Shown here piece by piece: positions 41,262 to 51,900 of a stretch of DNA of 64,000 nucleotides; position 1 is the first letter of the stretch, and every line of letters begins with the position of its first letter. The notes below the pieces were generated by a model, which did no database searches, was not told the origin of the DNA, and saw only the letters and a program-made list of their open reading frames with translations. This DNA comes from Monomorium pharaonis. Lineage: Eukaryota; Arthropoda; Insecta; Hymenoptera; Formicidae. Location of the stretch: positions 17,583,244 through 17,647,243 of the forward strand of contig NC_050470.1 in NCBI RefSeq assembly GCF_013373865.1. The letters run 5' to 3'. The position numbers and the translations under genes are program-made.

Positions 41262-44200
41262 TCACATATCGGTGGCAACAAGTCCTGTCTTTGAAAATAG
41301 TCTTTCTGCAGGTACTGAGGTAGCTACTATTGAAAGATGCCCTATTGCTATCTTATGTATATTTGGAAACTGAGATTTCAAAGTATCCCATATTTCATAA
41401 GGATTACTTGTTTGATTTACTACAGGCAAATTTAAAAATTGACGCAGTTCTATTGAAATACCTTCAATTTCTTCTTCTTCTTGCGAAACAAAGTTTTTAG
41501 TTATAAGAACATCGTGATCAATCCATAAATCTTCATTTTCGTTATTTGAAGAATGTTGATTATTGTCAAAATATTGAGTCGAAGAAGTTGTGCTTTGCAC
41601 ATTTTGGCGAATTATGTTTATTTCCTTACATAAAATATTAATTGCTTCCGCAACTGCCAGTGGTTTTTTAAAATAAAGTTTTTTAAAACGCGGATCTAAT
41701 ATAGTAGCTAATGCTAATGGTCGAACTCTTTCTACATTACCGAATCTTATACCAAATTGTAACAGCAAATGATCTTTTATTTTTTTAGCTATTATTGTTT
41801 CTTCGTAAACCTCAATCGAAGCAATTCTCTATAAAAAAACAAAAAACATTGAGTATATGCAAGAACATGTAAAACAAATAAATTAAATTAAATTACATAC
41901 ATTTTGCGTGAGGCTGAGTAATGGTATTACTTTAGATTTTTGGTATTTTGGTATTACTTTAGATTTTTAGAGCGTTTTTTCAGCCGATAATTCTTCTGTC
42001 ACTTTATAAAGTGGTGCTAGTAATTTACAAATAACTTTAACTTCGTTTAACTCTGCTCTAGTAAGCATGTTTGGCGAATCAGAATGCTTCAAAAGTGTGA
42101 TACCAATTTCATCGGAAAGTTGACAAAATCGCATTAGTGAAATATAAGTCGAGTTCCATCTCGTGCTAACATCTTGAATTAATCTTAAAGCTGATCCTTC
42201 AGTTTTACCTCTTTCATATTGAAGTTTCTTCAAAGAATCTGATGCATTAACACTTCTTTTAAAAAATGTAATAATATTTTTTACTTTATTTAAGAGTGTT
42301 GGAATTCCTTCAACGTTATCAATTGTGACACCGTTAACTTTACGTGTGCCAAGTACATCATGTGCCAGAAGATTTATGGTGTGCGCAAAACAAGGAAGAT
42401 GCTTAGCTCTGCCGAATGTGTCTTTTGCCGCTTTAACTATGTTTTCAGCATTATCTGTTACAATAACGGATACTTTATTTACTTCAATGCCCCACTGACC
42501 ACAGATTTCTAAAATAATAGTACTTATGTAGGCAGCAGTGTGACTCTCACTGAGTGCGTGTACCCCGATTGTAATAGATTGCATGTTGTTTCCATTTTTA
42601 TAATAATGCAAAGTCAATCCAAGATAACTTATCGTTGTTTGAGTACAAGTCCATATATCAGTTGTGAGACAATAAGATTCTAATTCCTTAATAATTGTTC
42701 GCGAAATGCTCGCGTGAGCTCGCGGTTATGCCCTGTGGATGTTCACGAGGGTGAGAAAGAGCGTCGTGGAGTCAGATATTAATACAATTTATTTTACTAA
42801 TAAATTACAGCACGAAATGCGGAGATGTCTGTGGCTATCGTCATGCTATATCACAGAATGTCATTTTAATCACACTAGGATACACGTTGAGTCCTGTATG
42901 CTAACTTACTGTCCGATGAGCACTTGCGTGAGTCAATTTTATTAATCTATCACCTTAATGTGAGGATGCCCGTGAGCCGTGTTGAGCACGTGGCGCCGGC
43001 GCGCGCTGCGCGTGCTGAGCGATGAGAAGGTCCTTGTTGATGCACCGGAGTTGTCTGCTACGTTTCCTCCTTAGGCGAACGTGGCTGAGATGAGTTGGAC
43101 GAGATGAGCACTAGAATCCCTGATCAATTCTCATAATTACTAGATTCACTCGATTTACTATTCTATCTGAGCTGCGTATACACACTAGGCCGGGACCATG
43201 AGCACTAGAGAGTAGTAACTGAAAGTGACCGCCAGCGCTACCGTGCGCTGTCGGCGTTTTTCGATCCATGCGCTCGGTGATCGATGGATGCTGCCACCTG
43301 ACGGGGCGAGAACTAGTGAAAACTTCACTAATTCTCAAACAATAATACATTTAATTTTTTGAGCAAATGCTTCATATTTATCTTGCAACATTTTAGTTAA
43401 TGTTTTACGACATGGTAATTTATAAAGGGGTAACGCATGTTTTATAAAATATTAAAACCCTGGTCTATCTGGAGTCATGAGTGGCATATGATCTTTAGTA
43501 ATCATGAACATTAGTGCATTGTTAAGTTCGGTATTACGAATTCCACCATCTAATATAAAAAATAATTAGGAATTAATACTATCATTTTCAGCATAAACAA
43601 TTTTCTTTTAATTACACTAACAATAAGTAATATGTAAGTAATAAGTAAGATGTAAAATAATATATATACCTTTATAGGCTTCAATCTTATTAAAAGAGTT
43701 TTTAATACTATTATTATATTTCAATCGCTTAGGCGGTATATCACTTTTTTCTAATAAATTTGTTTTTGTTGGTACTGTTGTATTAGAGTTTTCATAAATT
43801 TCCTAAGACAAATAAAATTACACATAGAAAATATTAAAACAGTTATGACGCTACATTTTTTAAACAAGCCGCTTAACCTCATTTTTTATCGTGTAAACAT
43901 AAAATTGATTGTTTTATTTAAGTTCCATTCATATATTAGATCATATAATAAGATCGTATAATTAATAGATTATTTTACGTAAAACTTATCAAAAAATTTA
44001 TTATGTATGGTTGAGATACATGTACTGTCATTACATTATTGTCACTTTCCATGTCTTTCTTCATGTGGTGGCGGCCAACAATATGCGTCTAAAGGTTTGT
44101 AGTATTACCACAATATTTTAAGACAGTAGGACAATATTTACATTGAACTTTCGTAGTGCATACTTTCGTAAAATGATTCCAAACGGCACTTTTGTTCTTC

Positions 44201-44289
44201 AACATGATTACACAATAAATATTAGTGATTGCGATTAAACGAATTATAGCGCACTGGTGCACATTAAAGTTATTGCACATAAATTGCAA
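41262..44289 (-). pseudogene. hAT transposase, multi-exon, interrupted by a solo LTR
   Basis: Minus strand, in order: BED-type finger (KSAVWNHFTKV, CKYC, H..H) at about 44050-44230; RNase H fold start (GFIKH-, LPLYKLPCRKTL, MLQDKYEAFAQKI) at 43350-43510; after the solo LTR ELESYCLTTDIWTC, GLTLHYYKNG, VTDNAENIVKAAKDTFG, LPCFAHTINLLAHDVL and DVSTRWNSTY (42690-41970); then the hATC dimerisation end with LSIVATSVPAERLFSKTG (41768-41262). hAT transposases excise the element through hairpins and duplicate 8 bp. The LTR and an early end (VATDM) mean it is inactive now; the coding is otherwise well kept. Confidence 0.75.
42696..43341. mobile_element. Solo LTR with 5-bp target duplication
   Basis: Begins TGTTCGCGAA, ends TCTCAAACA, flanked by ATAAT at 42691-42695 and 43342-43346. 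The hAT reading KIKCI continues across it after removal. GC-rich compared with its host. No coding; family not seen elsewhere in the window. Confidence 0.7.
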
Positions 44290-44320
44290 AATTCTGTTCG
44301 ATTAGTACAACGGATTTAAT

Positions 44321-44442
44321 AGGCCTATTCTTTGTAGTTGCACTGCTGTACTTATGCAAAAGTTAGAATGAGAAAACAAATATTTGTCTTATATATTATA
44401 ACTTATTGCACCAGTACAGCAGTGCAACGACGAAGAACAGGC
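44321..44442. repeat. Palindromic AGGCCTGTTCTT MITE, copy 2
   Basis: AGGCCTATTCTTTGTAG / GACGAAGAACAGGCCT termini and TGCACTGCTGTACT / CAGTACAGCAGTGCA arms. Same family as 15472-15585. Confidence 0.65.
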
Positions 44443-44664
44443 CTGTACCAATGTGCATTACATACATTGGATACGTTCAGCAGACGGAGCGGATTAGTGA
44501 GCGCTTAGTAATTCTTTATTCTGATTGGTTTCTGCTTCTAAATCCAACGAAGAACTAAAGGCAAAAACCAATCACAAGTATTATCAAGTGATATTGCCAG
44601 AAGTACGATTGGTTACACTGGATTATATTCTCAAGTTGGTAACCCTTTAAGCAACGATGATTGA

Positions 44665-45073
44665 GGGTGCCGTCACATGCGGCGTAAGGGCCACCGCACA
44701 AACTCTTCCATAACGCGTTACGTTACGTTAAGTACTCCATACGAACCTAAGTTGTACTTAAAATTTAACTTAAATCAACGCACAAAGAAATCCTTAACGT
44801 AAGAACTTAAGAACTTACGTTAAGGATTTCTTTGTGTGTTGATTTAAGTTAAATTTTAAGTACAACTTAGGTTCGTATGGAGTACTTAACGTAACGTAAC
44901 GCGTTATGGAAGAGTTTGTGCGGTGGCCCTAACTTGCGTAATGCGTAACTTACGTCGACCAATCAGATCGTCGTAGGGCATGTTAAAGACGGCTTTAACG
45001 ATACTCTACAGCGATGTGATTGGTCAACACAAGTTACGCATTTACGCAAGTTACGCCGCATGTGACGGCACCC
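44665..45073. repeat. Harbinger MITE related to the 6.1-kb element
   Basis: TIRs GGGTGCCGTCACATGCGGCG, identical to the left TIR at 28622, perfect at both ends and continued by TAACTTGCGTAA. Flanks TGA / TAA, a slightly altered TWA duplication. A second MITE is nested inside. Confidence 0.75.
44688..44929. repeat. Nested palindromic Harbinger-type MITE
   Basis: 242 bp almost perfectly self-complementary: GGGCCACCGCACAAACTCTT to its complement, flanked by TAA at 44685-44687 and 44930-44932. Inserted in the TAA of its host MITE's own TIR region. Confidence 0.75.
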
Positions 45074-45253
45074 TAATCAGAGCTTGGTGCAAGTGACCCT
45101 AAACGTTTAAAAACTAGAAAATAATCGCAGTAAATTAATCGATTATTTAGATTAATCGGCAACAAGAAAATAATTGGAAAATAGCGATTGTTTAAGCATT
45201 AATTAATCGATTAATCGATTAATCGATTGACATCGCGCATCCCTAAATGTCAC

Positions 45254-45443
45254 TGTGTGCCAGCCTCTGACTGCGCCGGGTCTTGTGATCTCACCAGGCG
45301 GACGGTCAGCACACTCTTGCCGTCGACCCTCCTGGTTTCGGTCTTCGTGGCCGTGTACCTTCTCAGACTCGCTGGTTTCTCCGCCTTGTCCCTGGATGGT
45401 GCGGTGGTTGTTTCGTCCCTGGAGGACGGTCTCAAGGTTAGGT
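45254..45443 (-). pseudogene. Short ORF of X1 (gag-start-like)
   Basis: After CCTAACCTTGAGACCGTCCTCCAG the minus strand stays open for about 60 codons (RDETTTAPSRDKAEKPASLR, VLTVRLVRSQDP) and stops. Position and TVRL motif equal those at 23008-23190 and 55275-55480, but the sequence is much diverged. Function unknown. Confidence 0.35.
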
Positions 45444-45545
45444 TATAACCGATACCGAGAATTGGAAGTTACGTAACGTAGGAAATGAACGATCACAAAC
45501 CTTTACGTAGCACGTGGCCCGTGTCACTGCTGTGGTCGCCAGCTT
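45444..45545 (-). repeat. X1 predicted intron and leader
   Basis: CGTAAAG|GTTTGTG (donor-like, near 45510) and CTAACC branch-like sequence. GCTGGCGACC marks the leader end next to the insertion at 45546. Confidence 0.4.
45544..45545. repeat. TT target duplication of the CCCTGTTCAAAAA element (left)
   Basis: TT here and at 53620-53621. The empty site in X copy A (25709-25738, complement) reads CCAGCTTCTTTCTCCGCC with a single TT. Confidence 0.65.
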
Positions 45546-45884
45546 CCCTGCTCAAAAAATCCGATAGAATCAGATAAGAAAAAGTTCTATCTAATTGAAT
45601 CGTGTTTTTGGTTCGTAAATATTAGATCGGTTATCTGAAATATACGATAGGCTTTCTATATTTCTGTATCGTATTTTTCATATAGTTACCTATCGTTTTT
45701 AATCAATTTCTATCGTCATGTTTTATATAAATTAATCGTATTCTATCGTGTTTTTGGTTCGCAAATATTAGATTGCTTATTTGAAACTTATGATAGACTT
45801 TATCTTTCTGTATCGTATTTTTCGTATAGATTACCTATCGTAAATCTAGTTCAAAAAATGTAAACGTTTTACTTTTCTTGTACA

Positions 45885-46088
45885 GAATCGTTTACTCAAT
45901 TAAAATGAGTAAATTATAAAAGTAATGTGGCAGTCGTCTTGCACATCGTCCTCTCGTAGCGAAAGAAACTGATTATTGCTTGTCTTAATCGTATTGCGGG
46001 TGGTCTTTATATAGCGGGTCGGCTGCATTTGACTCACGAGAGAGTAATCGCCTACCAGCCTATCGGCGGCGCCGCGTACTAACTAAAA
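45885..46088 (+). promoter_or_regulatory. Promoter-like module shared with 61193-61862
   Basis: GTAAATTATAAAAGTARTGTG, GGGTGGTCTTTATATAGCGG, GAGAGAGT and CGGCGCCGCG are shared in order with 61193-61240 plus 61708-61862, where foldback element d splits the module. GC-rich, with TATATAGC, in two otherwise unrelated elements. Confidence 0.55.
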
Positions 46089-46383
46089 AGTTGGATAGAA
46101 AATGATAGAAACATATAGAAATCTGATAGAAAATTTATAAAATTCTATCGTTCTTTATGGTATCTCAATTAAACGATTAAAACTTTATCTAAATATGGAT
46201 ACTTTCCTATATGATCTTACCTAATTATCTTACTGAATAGAAAAATTACGATTTAAAGTCTATACAAATAAATCTGAAATTGTCCCTATATGTTTCTATC
46301 AAATATATGTTATGGAACAATAATCGTTTTCTATCGTTGTCTTTATAATAAGAGATATTTCAAGGAGGAACAATTATCACAAG

Positions 46384-47155
46384 CACACAAAAAAAGTGTT
46401 CCGTCGGACCAGACTAATCAATCCTTATGTATTTTGACTCGCTGAATCCGAATTCAAGGTCAGAATTGCAAAGTTAGCTCGCATTTTCTAACTTCAAAAA
46501 AATTTTTTTTTAATGTTGGTCTGGCGGACCAAAGTAGTCTATCCTTATGTATTTTGATCCGCTGAATCCAAATCCAAGATCAGAATTATTAAATTTGCTC
46601 ATTTTTTTTAACCTCAAAAAAAATTTTTTTTAATGTTGGTCCGGCGGACCAGAGTAGTCTATCCTTATGTATTTTGATCCGCTGAATCGAAATTCAAGGT
46701 CAGAATTGCTGAATTGGCTTATTTTTTTCTAACCTCAAAAAAACACCTTGTAAAAGCAGCTTGGATCTTAAATGTATAATTTGGAGCGTGCAAGCTTGCG
46801 TAAGCACATTATCCGGGGAAAATTCAATACTTATAACAAGTCTGAGCTTCTGTGAATGAATAGCGTAGAAAATTCACTCCCTTTTCCTATTATATTTAAC
46901 TCTTTTATTCTGACCTTGGATTTGGATTCAGCGGGTCAAAATACATAAGGATTGACTGATTATATAGTTTGGTCCGCCAACATTATAAAAAAATTTTTTT
47001 TTGAGGTTAGGAAATGCGAGCTAACTTTGCAATTTTGACTTTGGATTCGTATTCAGCGGGTCAAAATACATAAGAATTAATTCTTATATATATAAGAATT
47101 CTTATATATATATAAGAAAGTCTAATCCGCCGGACCAACCTTTTTTTTGTGTGTC
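46384..47155. repeat. CACACAAAAAAAGTG MITE, long form
   Basis: Left end CACACAAAAAAAGTGTTCCG, right end complemented CACACAAAAAAAGGTTGGTC. Three tandem units of about 128 bp (46408-46742) each carry ATCCTTATGTATTTTGA and AATCCAA..TCAGAATT; an inverted unit forms the right arm (46910-47130). Same family as 13100-13385. Confidence 0.65.
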
Positions 47156-47860
47156 TGTGTTATTTTATAATTCTGCCGGACAGAACATTCTGTTGTTCTT
47201 TATGGTATCCGAATTAAACGATTAAAACTTTATCTGAATATACTTTCCTATATTATCTTATCTGGTTATCTTATTGAATAAAAAAATTACGACTTAAAGC
47301 CTATATAAATTATTCAGATAATTCTATATTCAGATAAAGTTTTAATCGTTTGATTCAGACACGATAAAGAATGATAAAATGTTATGTTCGGCAAAATTGC
47401 GAAATAATTTTTCCCTGTTTAAAATATCTCCAATTATATAGACAATGATAGAAAACTATTATAGTATATAACATATTTTTAATAAAAACGTATAGGGACA
47501 ATTTCAGATTAATTTATATAGACTTTACGTCATAATTTTTATATTCAGTAAGATAGCCAGATAAATTGTATAGGAAAGTATTTATATTCAGATAAAGATT
47601 TAATCGTTTAATTTAGATACGATAAAATACGATAGAACTTTATGTCCGCCAAAATTGGAATACATCTGATAGAAACGTATAAAAACAATTTTAGATTAAT
47701 TCATATAGAGTCTTATAGACCTTGAATCGTAAATTTCATATTCAAAACGATAAGTAGATAGGATCATATATAAAAGTAGTCGTATTCAGATAAAGTTTTA
47801 ATCGTTTATTTCAGATACGATAAAAAACGATAGAACTTTATGTCCGCCGAAATTGGAATA

Positions 47861-47868
47861 CATCTGAT
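47861..47868. repeat. 8-bp target duplication of the 5.4-kb transposon (left)
   Basis: CATCTGAT, repeated exactly at 53317-53324. A sister sequence at 47661-47676 (ATACATCTGATAGAAACG) shows the empty form. Confidence 0.85.
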
Positions 47869-47909
47869 CAAGGGGTAAACCGCTAAAGGCATTACGGTGT
47901 ACAGATTCG

Positions 47910-48090
47910 AGGCATTGCTAGGCATTAATGGGCAATGCTTGGGCATTGATGGGCATTACTGAGCATTAGTGGGCATTGCTTGGGCACTAGTGGGCATTGC
48001 TTGGGCATTAGTGGGCATTGCTTGGGCATTAGTGTGCATTGATTGGGAATTTCTAGGCATTACTTGGACATTTTTGGGCATTACTGAGCA
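47910..48090 (+). repeat. Left GGGCATT subterminal array
   Basis: About 14 GGGCATT or one-off words (GGGCAATG, GAGCATT) spaced mostly 10-14 bp. Likely transposase-binding sites, by analogy with subterminal repeats of hAT and P elements. Confidence 0.65.
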
Positions 48091-48393
48091 TTATTATGAT
48101 GTTATTAAAGCACTTGTTCTTTTTTTCAAATAACAATTATTATATATCAAACTTTATATTTACAACACATAATAAAACGTGAGTGTTAAATAAATTATAC
48201 AAGTAGCGTTTTCATATTATTGGTAGGATATTCCAGTCGGTAAGCGCTATTTCAGCGCCGTTATTGGTCTCTTAGCCTTCTTTGTCATGGTCTTCTAAAT
48301 TTGGATAAGCAATTAAATGCTACTTCATCTAAATTTGGATGATTGAATTGTAGGGTCTAAACAGCAATTTTTTTGTAAAAGTTGTAATAGTCG

Positions 48394-48531
48394 CGTCGGC
48401 ATCGGATGACAGATCTCGCGGCGTCGGCATCGGCTACAGATCTCGCGGCGTCGGCATCGGCTACAGATCTCGCGGCGTCGGCATCGGCTACAGATCTCGC
48501 GGCGTCGGCATCGACAATAGATCTCGCGGCG
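48394..48531 (+). repeat. Five tandem copies of a 27-bp unit upstream of the promoter
   Basis: Unit GTCGGCATCGGCTACAGATC followed by TCGCGGC; outer copies diverge, inner three are identical. GC-rich in an AT-rich element and about 75 bp before the TATA box, so it may act as an upstream regulatory array. Confidence 0.65.
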
Positions 48532-48605
48532 TTAGCTTCTTAAATCGAGCGACAAAGATGCGGAATCGATGAAAACAACCGCGGTTTGCCCTTTGAAAAA
48601 ATCAG

Positions 48606-48642
48606 TATATAAGTCGAGCTCTTCATCTGAGCTTGAGTCAGT
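48606..48642 (+). promoter_or_regulatory. Core promoter: TATA box and TCAGT initiator
   Basis: TATATAAG (48606-48613) lies 34 bp before the A of TCAGT (48638-48642), near the insect TATA-initiator distance. Transcription would start about 48640. Confidence 0.55.
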
Positions 48643-48731
48643 CGTCGACGAGCTCTGTACCAAGCGACATCAAATTTTCACTGAGTTACCCTACAAAATA
48701 TTATTTCTAATTTTTATTTGAGTCTATTAAG

Positions 48732-48963
48732 GTAAATATTAATATCATTTATACAACGTTGTTACTATTATTTTTACAAATCTAATATACATATATTAGG
48801 AAAATGTACGTAAACAATTTCTATAAATTGTGTATGTGATTAAATTATAATATAGTAGCTTATTTTTTATTGTATTTTTTAAATTTCTTATATCTTTATT
48901 TATAATATTTAATTATCTATTGATATATAAAAATATAAAAGTATATACATATATACTTTACAG
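48732..48963 (+). other. Predicted intron in the 5' UTR
   Basis: Donor TTAAG|GTAAATAT and acceptor TATACTTTACAG directly before the ATG. The interval is strongly AT-rich. Splicing would leave a leader of about 90 bases. Confidence 0.5.
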
Positions 48964-51900
48964 ATGGCAAACATAAATACAGGATCTGAGATAAATAATG
49001 TTCAGCAAAAAATAATTAATTTAGAAGTTGATGTGTTTGCTGAAGCTGAAACATCTCTAAATATAACAATTCCTGCACCTTTAAAGAATTTACTAATGGC
49101 TAATGGTTTCGAGAATGAAACAGTTATAGCTAACATAAACGATTCTGATTTAAAAAATATTGTATCATTTGCAAGGAACGATTTGCACAAAATTATAGAC
49201 AAAGAAGATCTGTCAAAGTATTATGGTCTGTACTGGAAAAATCCTTCGCTATTTGAAATAGTACCTGGACATAAACGCATAATCTCTCTTCTTTCTGAAT
49301 ATTATAAAAAGAAGTTATCCTCTAAAAATACTGTGGAAAAAATGTTTAGAAGAAAAGAAAGACCAATTAAAAGAATTGAGAAGAGAAGCCAAATACCGCA
49401 CCAATTGAATTCAAACCAAAATCAAGCGAGTACCTCATCTTCTCAATTATCTTCTATGATAAGTGAAGATGATGGAAAGGAAGATTTATCGACATCTGAA
49501 GAATCATCGAAATCCATAATTTTGGAAGAAAATGCACGAATACGAAAAGCAATTATTTCTTGGGCACAAGGCAAAGTAACTAAAGATGGATGGCAAACTT
49601 TAAAGGAATCATTTGATAACATAAGTATAAGAACAAACTTAGATGCAGGTGAATTGAATTGTATTATAAAATGCTTTTGTGGTGCAAATTACAATATATC
49701 TCAATTTTCTAAACGAGGTTTAAAATCAAAACGTTGGATTTATTCTAATTTTCAAGTGCATTTACTTAAAAAACATATTCAAAACATAAATTCATCTGCA
49801 ACTAAATTTGTTAATAAAAAAAATTATATTACTCATTATGTATCAAAACCGCTGGAATTTTCAAACGCGAAAATAATTGATAATATTGAGTTAGAGAGAG
49901 CAGATACAGAAAATATAGAAAACATTAGTCAACATATAGATAATGAAAAAAATAAAGTGAATATAGTGGAAGTTATAGAACAAGCAGAAATTATTTTTGA
50001 TACAGCTGTAAATGTAATAGATACAGTAGAAGTTACAGAAAATCAAACTAAAATAGACTCACAAGAAATTAATGAAGAACATAATATTGACTGTCCTATT
50101 TCGAATTCTGATTATGTTGCTGATTCTAATATTGATTACAATACTCATACTCCTAGTTTTAAGTTAGATGCCAGTCAATGTGATAAATGGAAAAGCATGA
50201 AATATCAACGATCTGAAAGATTAAAAAGAACTCGAGAAAAATTAAGTCCTAATCAAAGTTTGATAACTAATTATTTTATTTTGGCTAAAAAAGTTTCTAA
50301 AATTATGTGTGATAATTTAGAAGTAACAGAAACTATTTTACCTAGAATAAAAAATTCAGAAATAAATTCTGCTACTAAAGATAATGAATCACTAATAAAT
50401 AACTTTTTGAAGAGACTTTTAGACATGTCATTAAAAAATTCTGGAAGTGCAAACAGAAATTCCTATGATGAAGCTACAAAAAAATTTAGCATTTATCTGT
50501 ATTATGTAGGCGGACGGTTATTATATGAGACATTACACGCAAATTTACCAAACGCATTACCTTCAATAACTACTTTAAATAGATATTCATATGATAAACG
50601 TCGTACTGAAGAAGGTAAAATAGATTTTAATGGCTTAGTGCAGCATTTAAAAGAAAGAAATGCTTCAAGGGTTATTTGGATTGCCGAAGATGCCACACGT
50701 ATTACGGGAAAAATTGAATATGATTCTCGATCAAATAAAGTGCTTGGATTTGCTTTACCTTTAAAAAATGGTTTGCCCGACCAAGATAAATATATTGCTA
50801 CATCTGCAGAAGTTATACAAAATTTTTTTAAAATTGGTACTAAAGCTACATATGCGTATGTAATAATGGCTCAATCGTTATCTTGTAATGTTCCTGCATA
50901 TTGCTTATCTTTGTTCAGCACAGATAATAAATTTGACACAAAAGATATTCTTGAGCGGTGGACTTTTATGAAAAAAGAAGCAAAAAAATTTGATATAACT
51001 ATTGTAGGTTTTTCATCTGATGGTGATACTCGTTTGTTGAAAGGAATGCGTCTTAATAATTGTTTACCAATTATAAACAGTCAAATATTTCCATACAGCG
51101 AAACATGGCCTTGGTTTCAAATAGACGTGAATAAAGTCGAAGAATGTTATGTGCAGGATACAACGCATATTATAACTAAAATGCGGACAAGATTTTTAAA
51201 AGAAGGGATAGTACTTCAAATGGGAAATTATTTGGCTACTGTAGATCATCTGCATTATTTAGTAAAAAATGTTCCTAAAGACAAACATCTTTTAACTTCT
51301 TGCGATTTGAAAGGAGATGACAAAATGAATTATTCTGCAGGAGAAAAAATGTGTTCCTTATCTGTAATAAAGCATTTAAAACAAAACGATAATACTGACG
51401 GTACAATTGCTTATTTAAATATAATGAATTATATAATACTATCTTTTTTAGATAATTCTACACTTTTAAGTGCTCGAGTGTATTATATGTGGTACTCAGT
51501 CTTCTTTTTAAGAATATGGCGAGCATGGATAAAAAGAAATAAGCAATATACTATAAAAGATAACTTCTTAACTAACAATTGTTACCTATGTATAGAATTA
51601 AATGCTCATAACCTAATAAAACTAATTACACTATTTAAAGATAACAAGCAAACTTTGACGCCTGAAATGTTTCGACCTACAATATTTAGTAGTCAAATGT
51701 GCGAAAAGCTTTTTCGGACAGCTCGATCTATGACTTCCACTTATTCTACTGTGATTAATTTTAGTATTAAGGATTTAATTTATCGTATTGATAGGATTAG
51801 GCAAATAAATTCTATAATGAACGATTTATCAGGAACATTTAAATTTCCTAGAGAAGATAAAAAAAAGTTAGGAACTTTAAATGCTCCTACATACGAAGAT

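Larger units (their letters stand above)
39733..45245. mobile_element. hAT DNA transposon in X1
   Basis: Ends TTAGGGATG and CATCCCTA, flanked by the perfect 8-bp duplication AATGTCAC (39725-39732, 45246-45253). Both ends also have subterminal ATTAATCGATTAATCGATT words. It carries a minus-strand hAT transposase and later insertions: a 1000-bp palindrome, a solo LTR, two Harbinger MITEs and a palindromic MITE. Confidence 0.8.
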
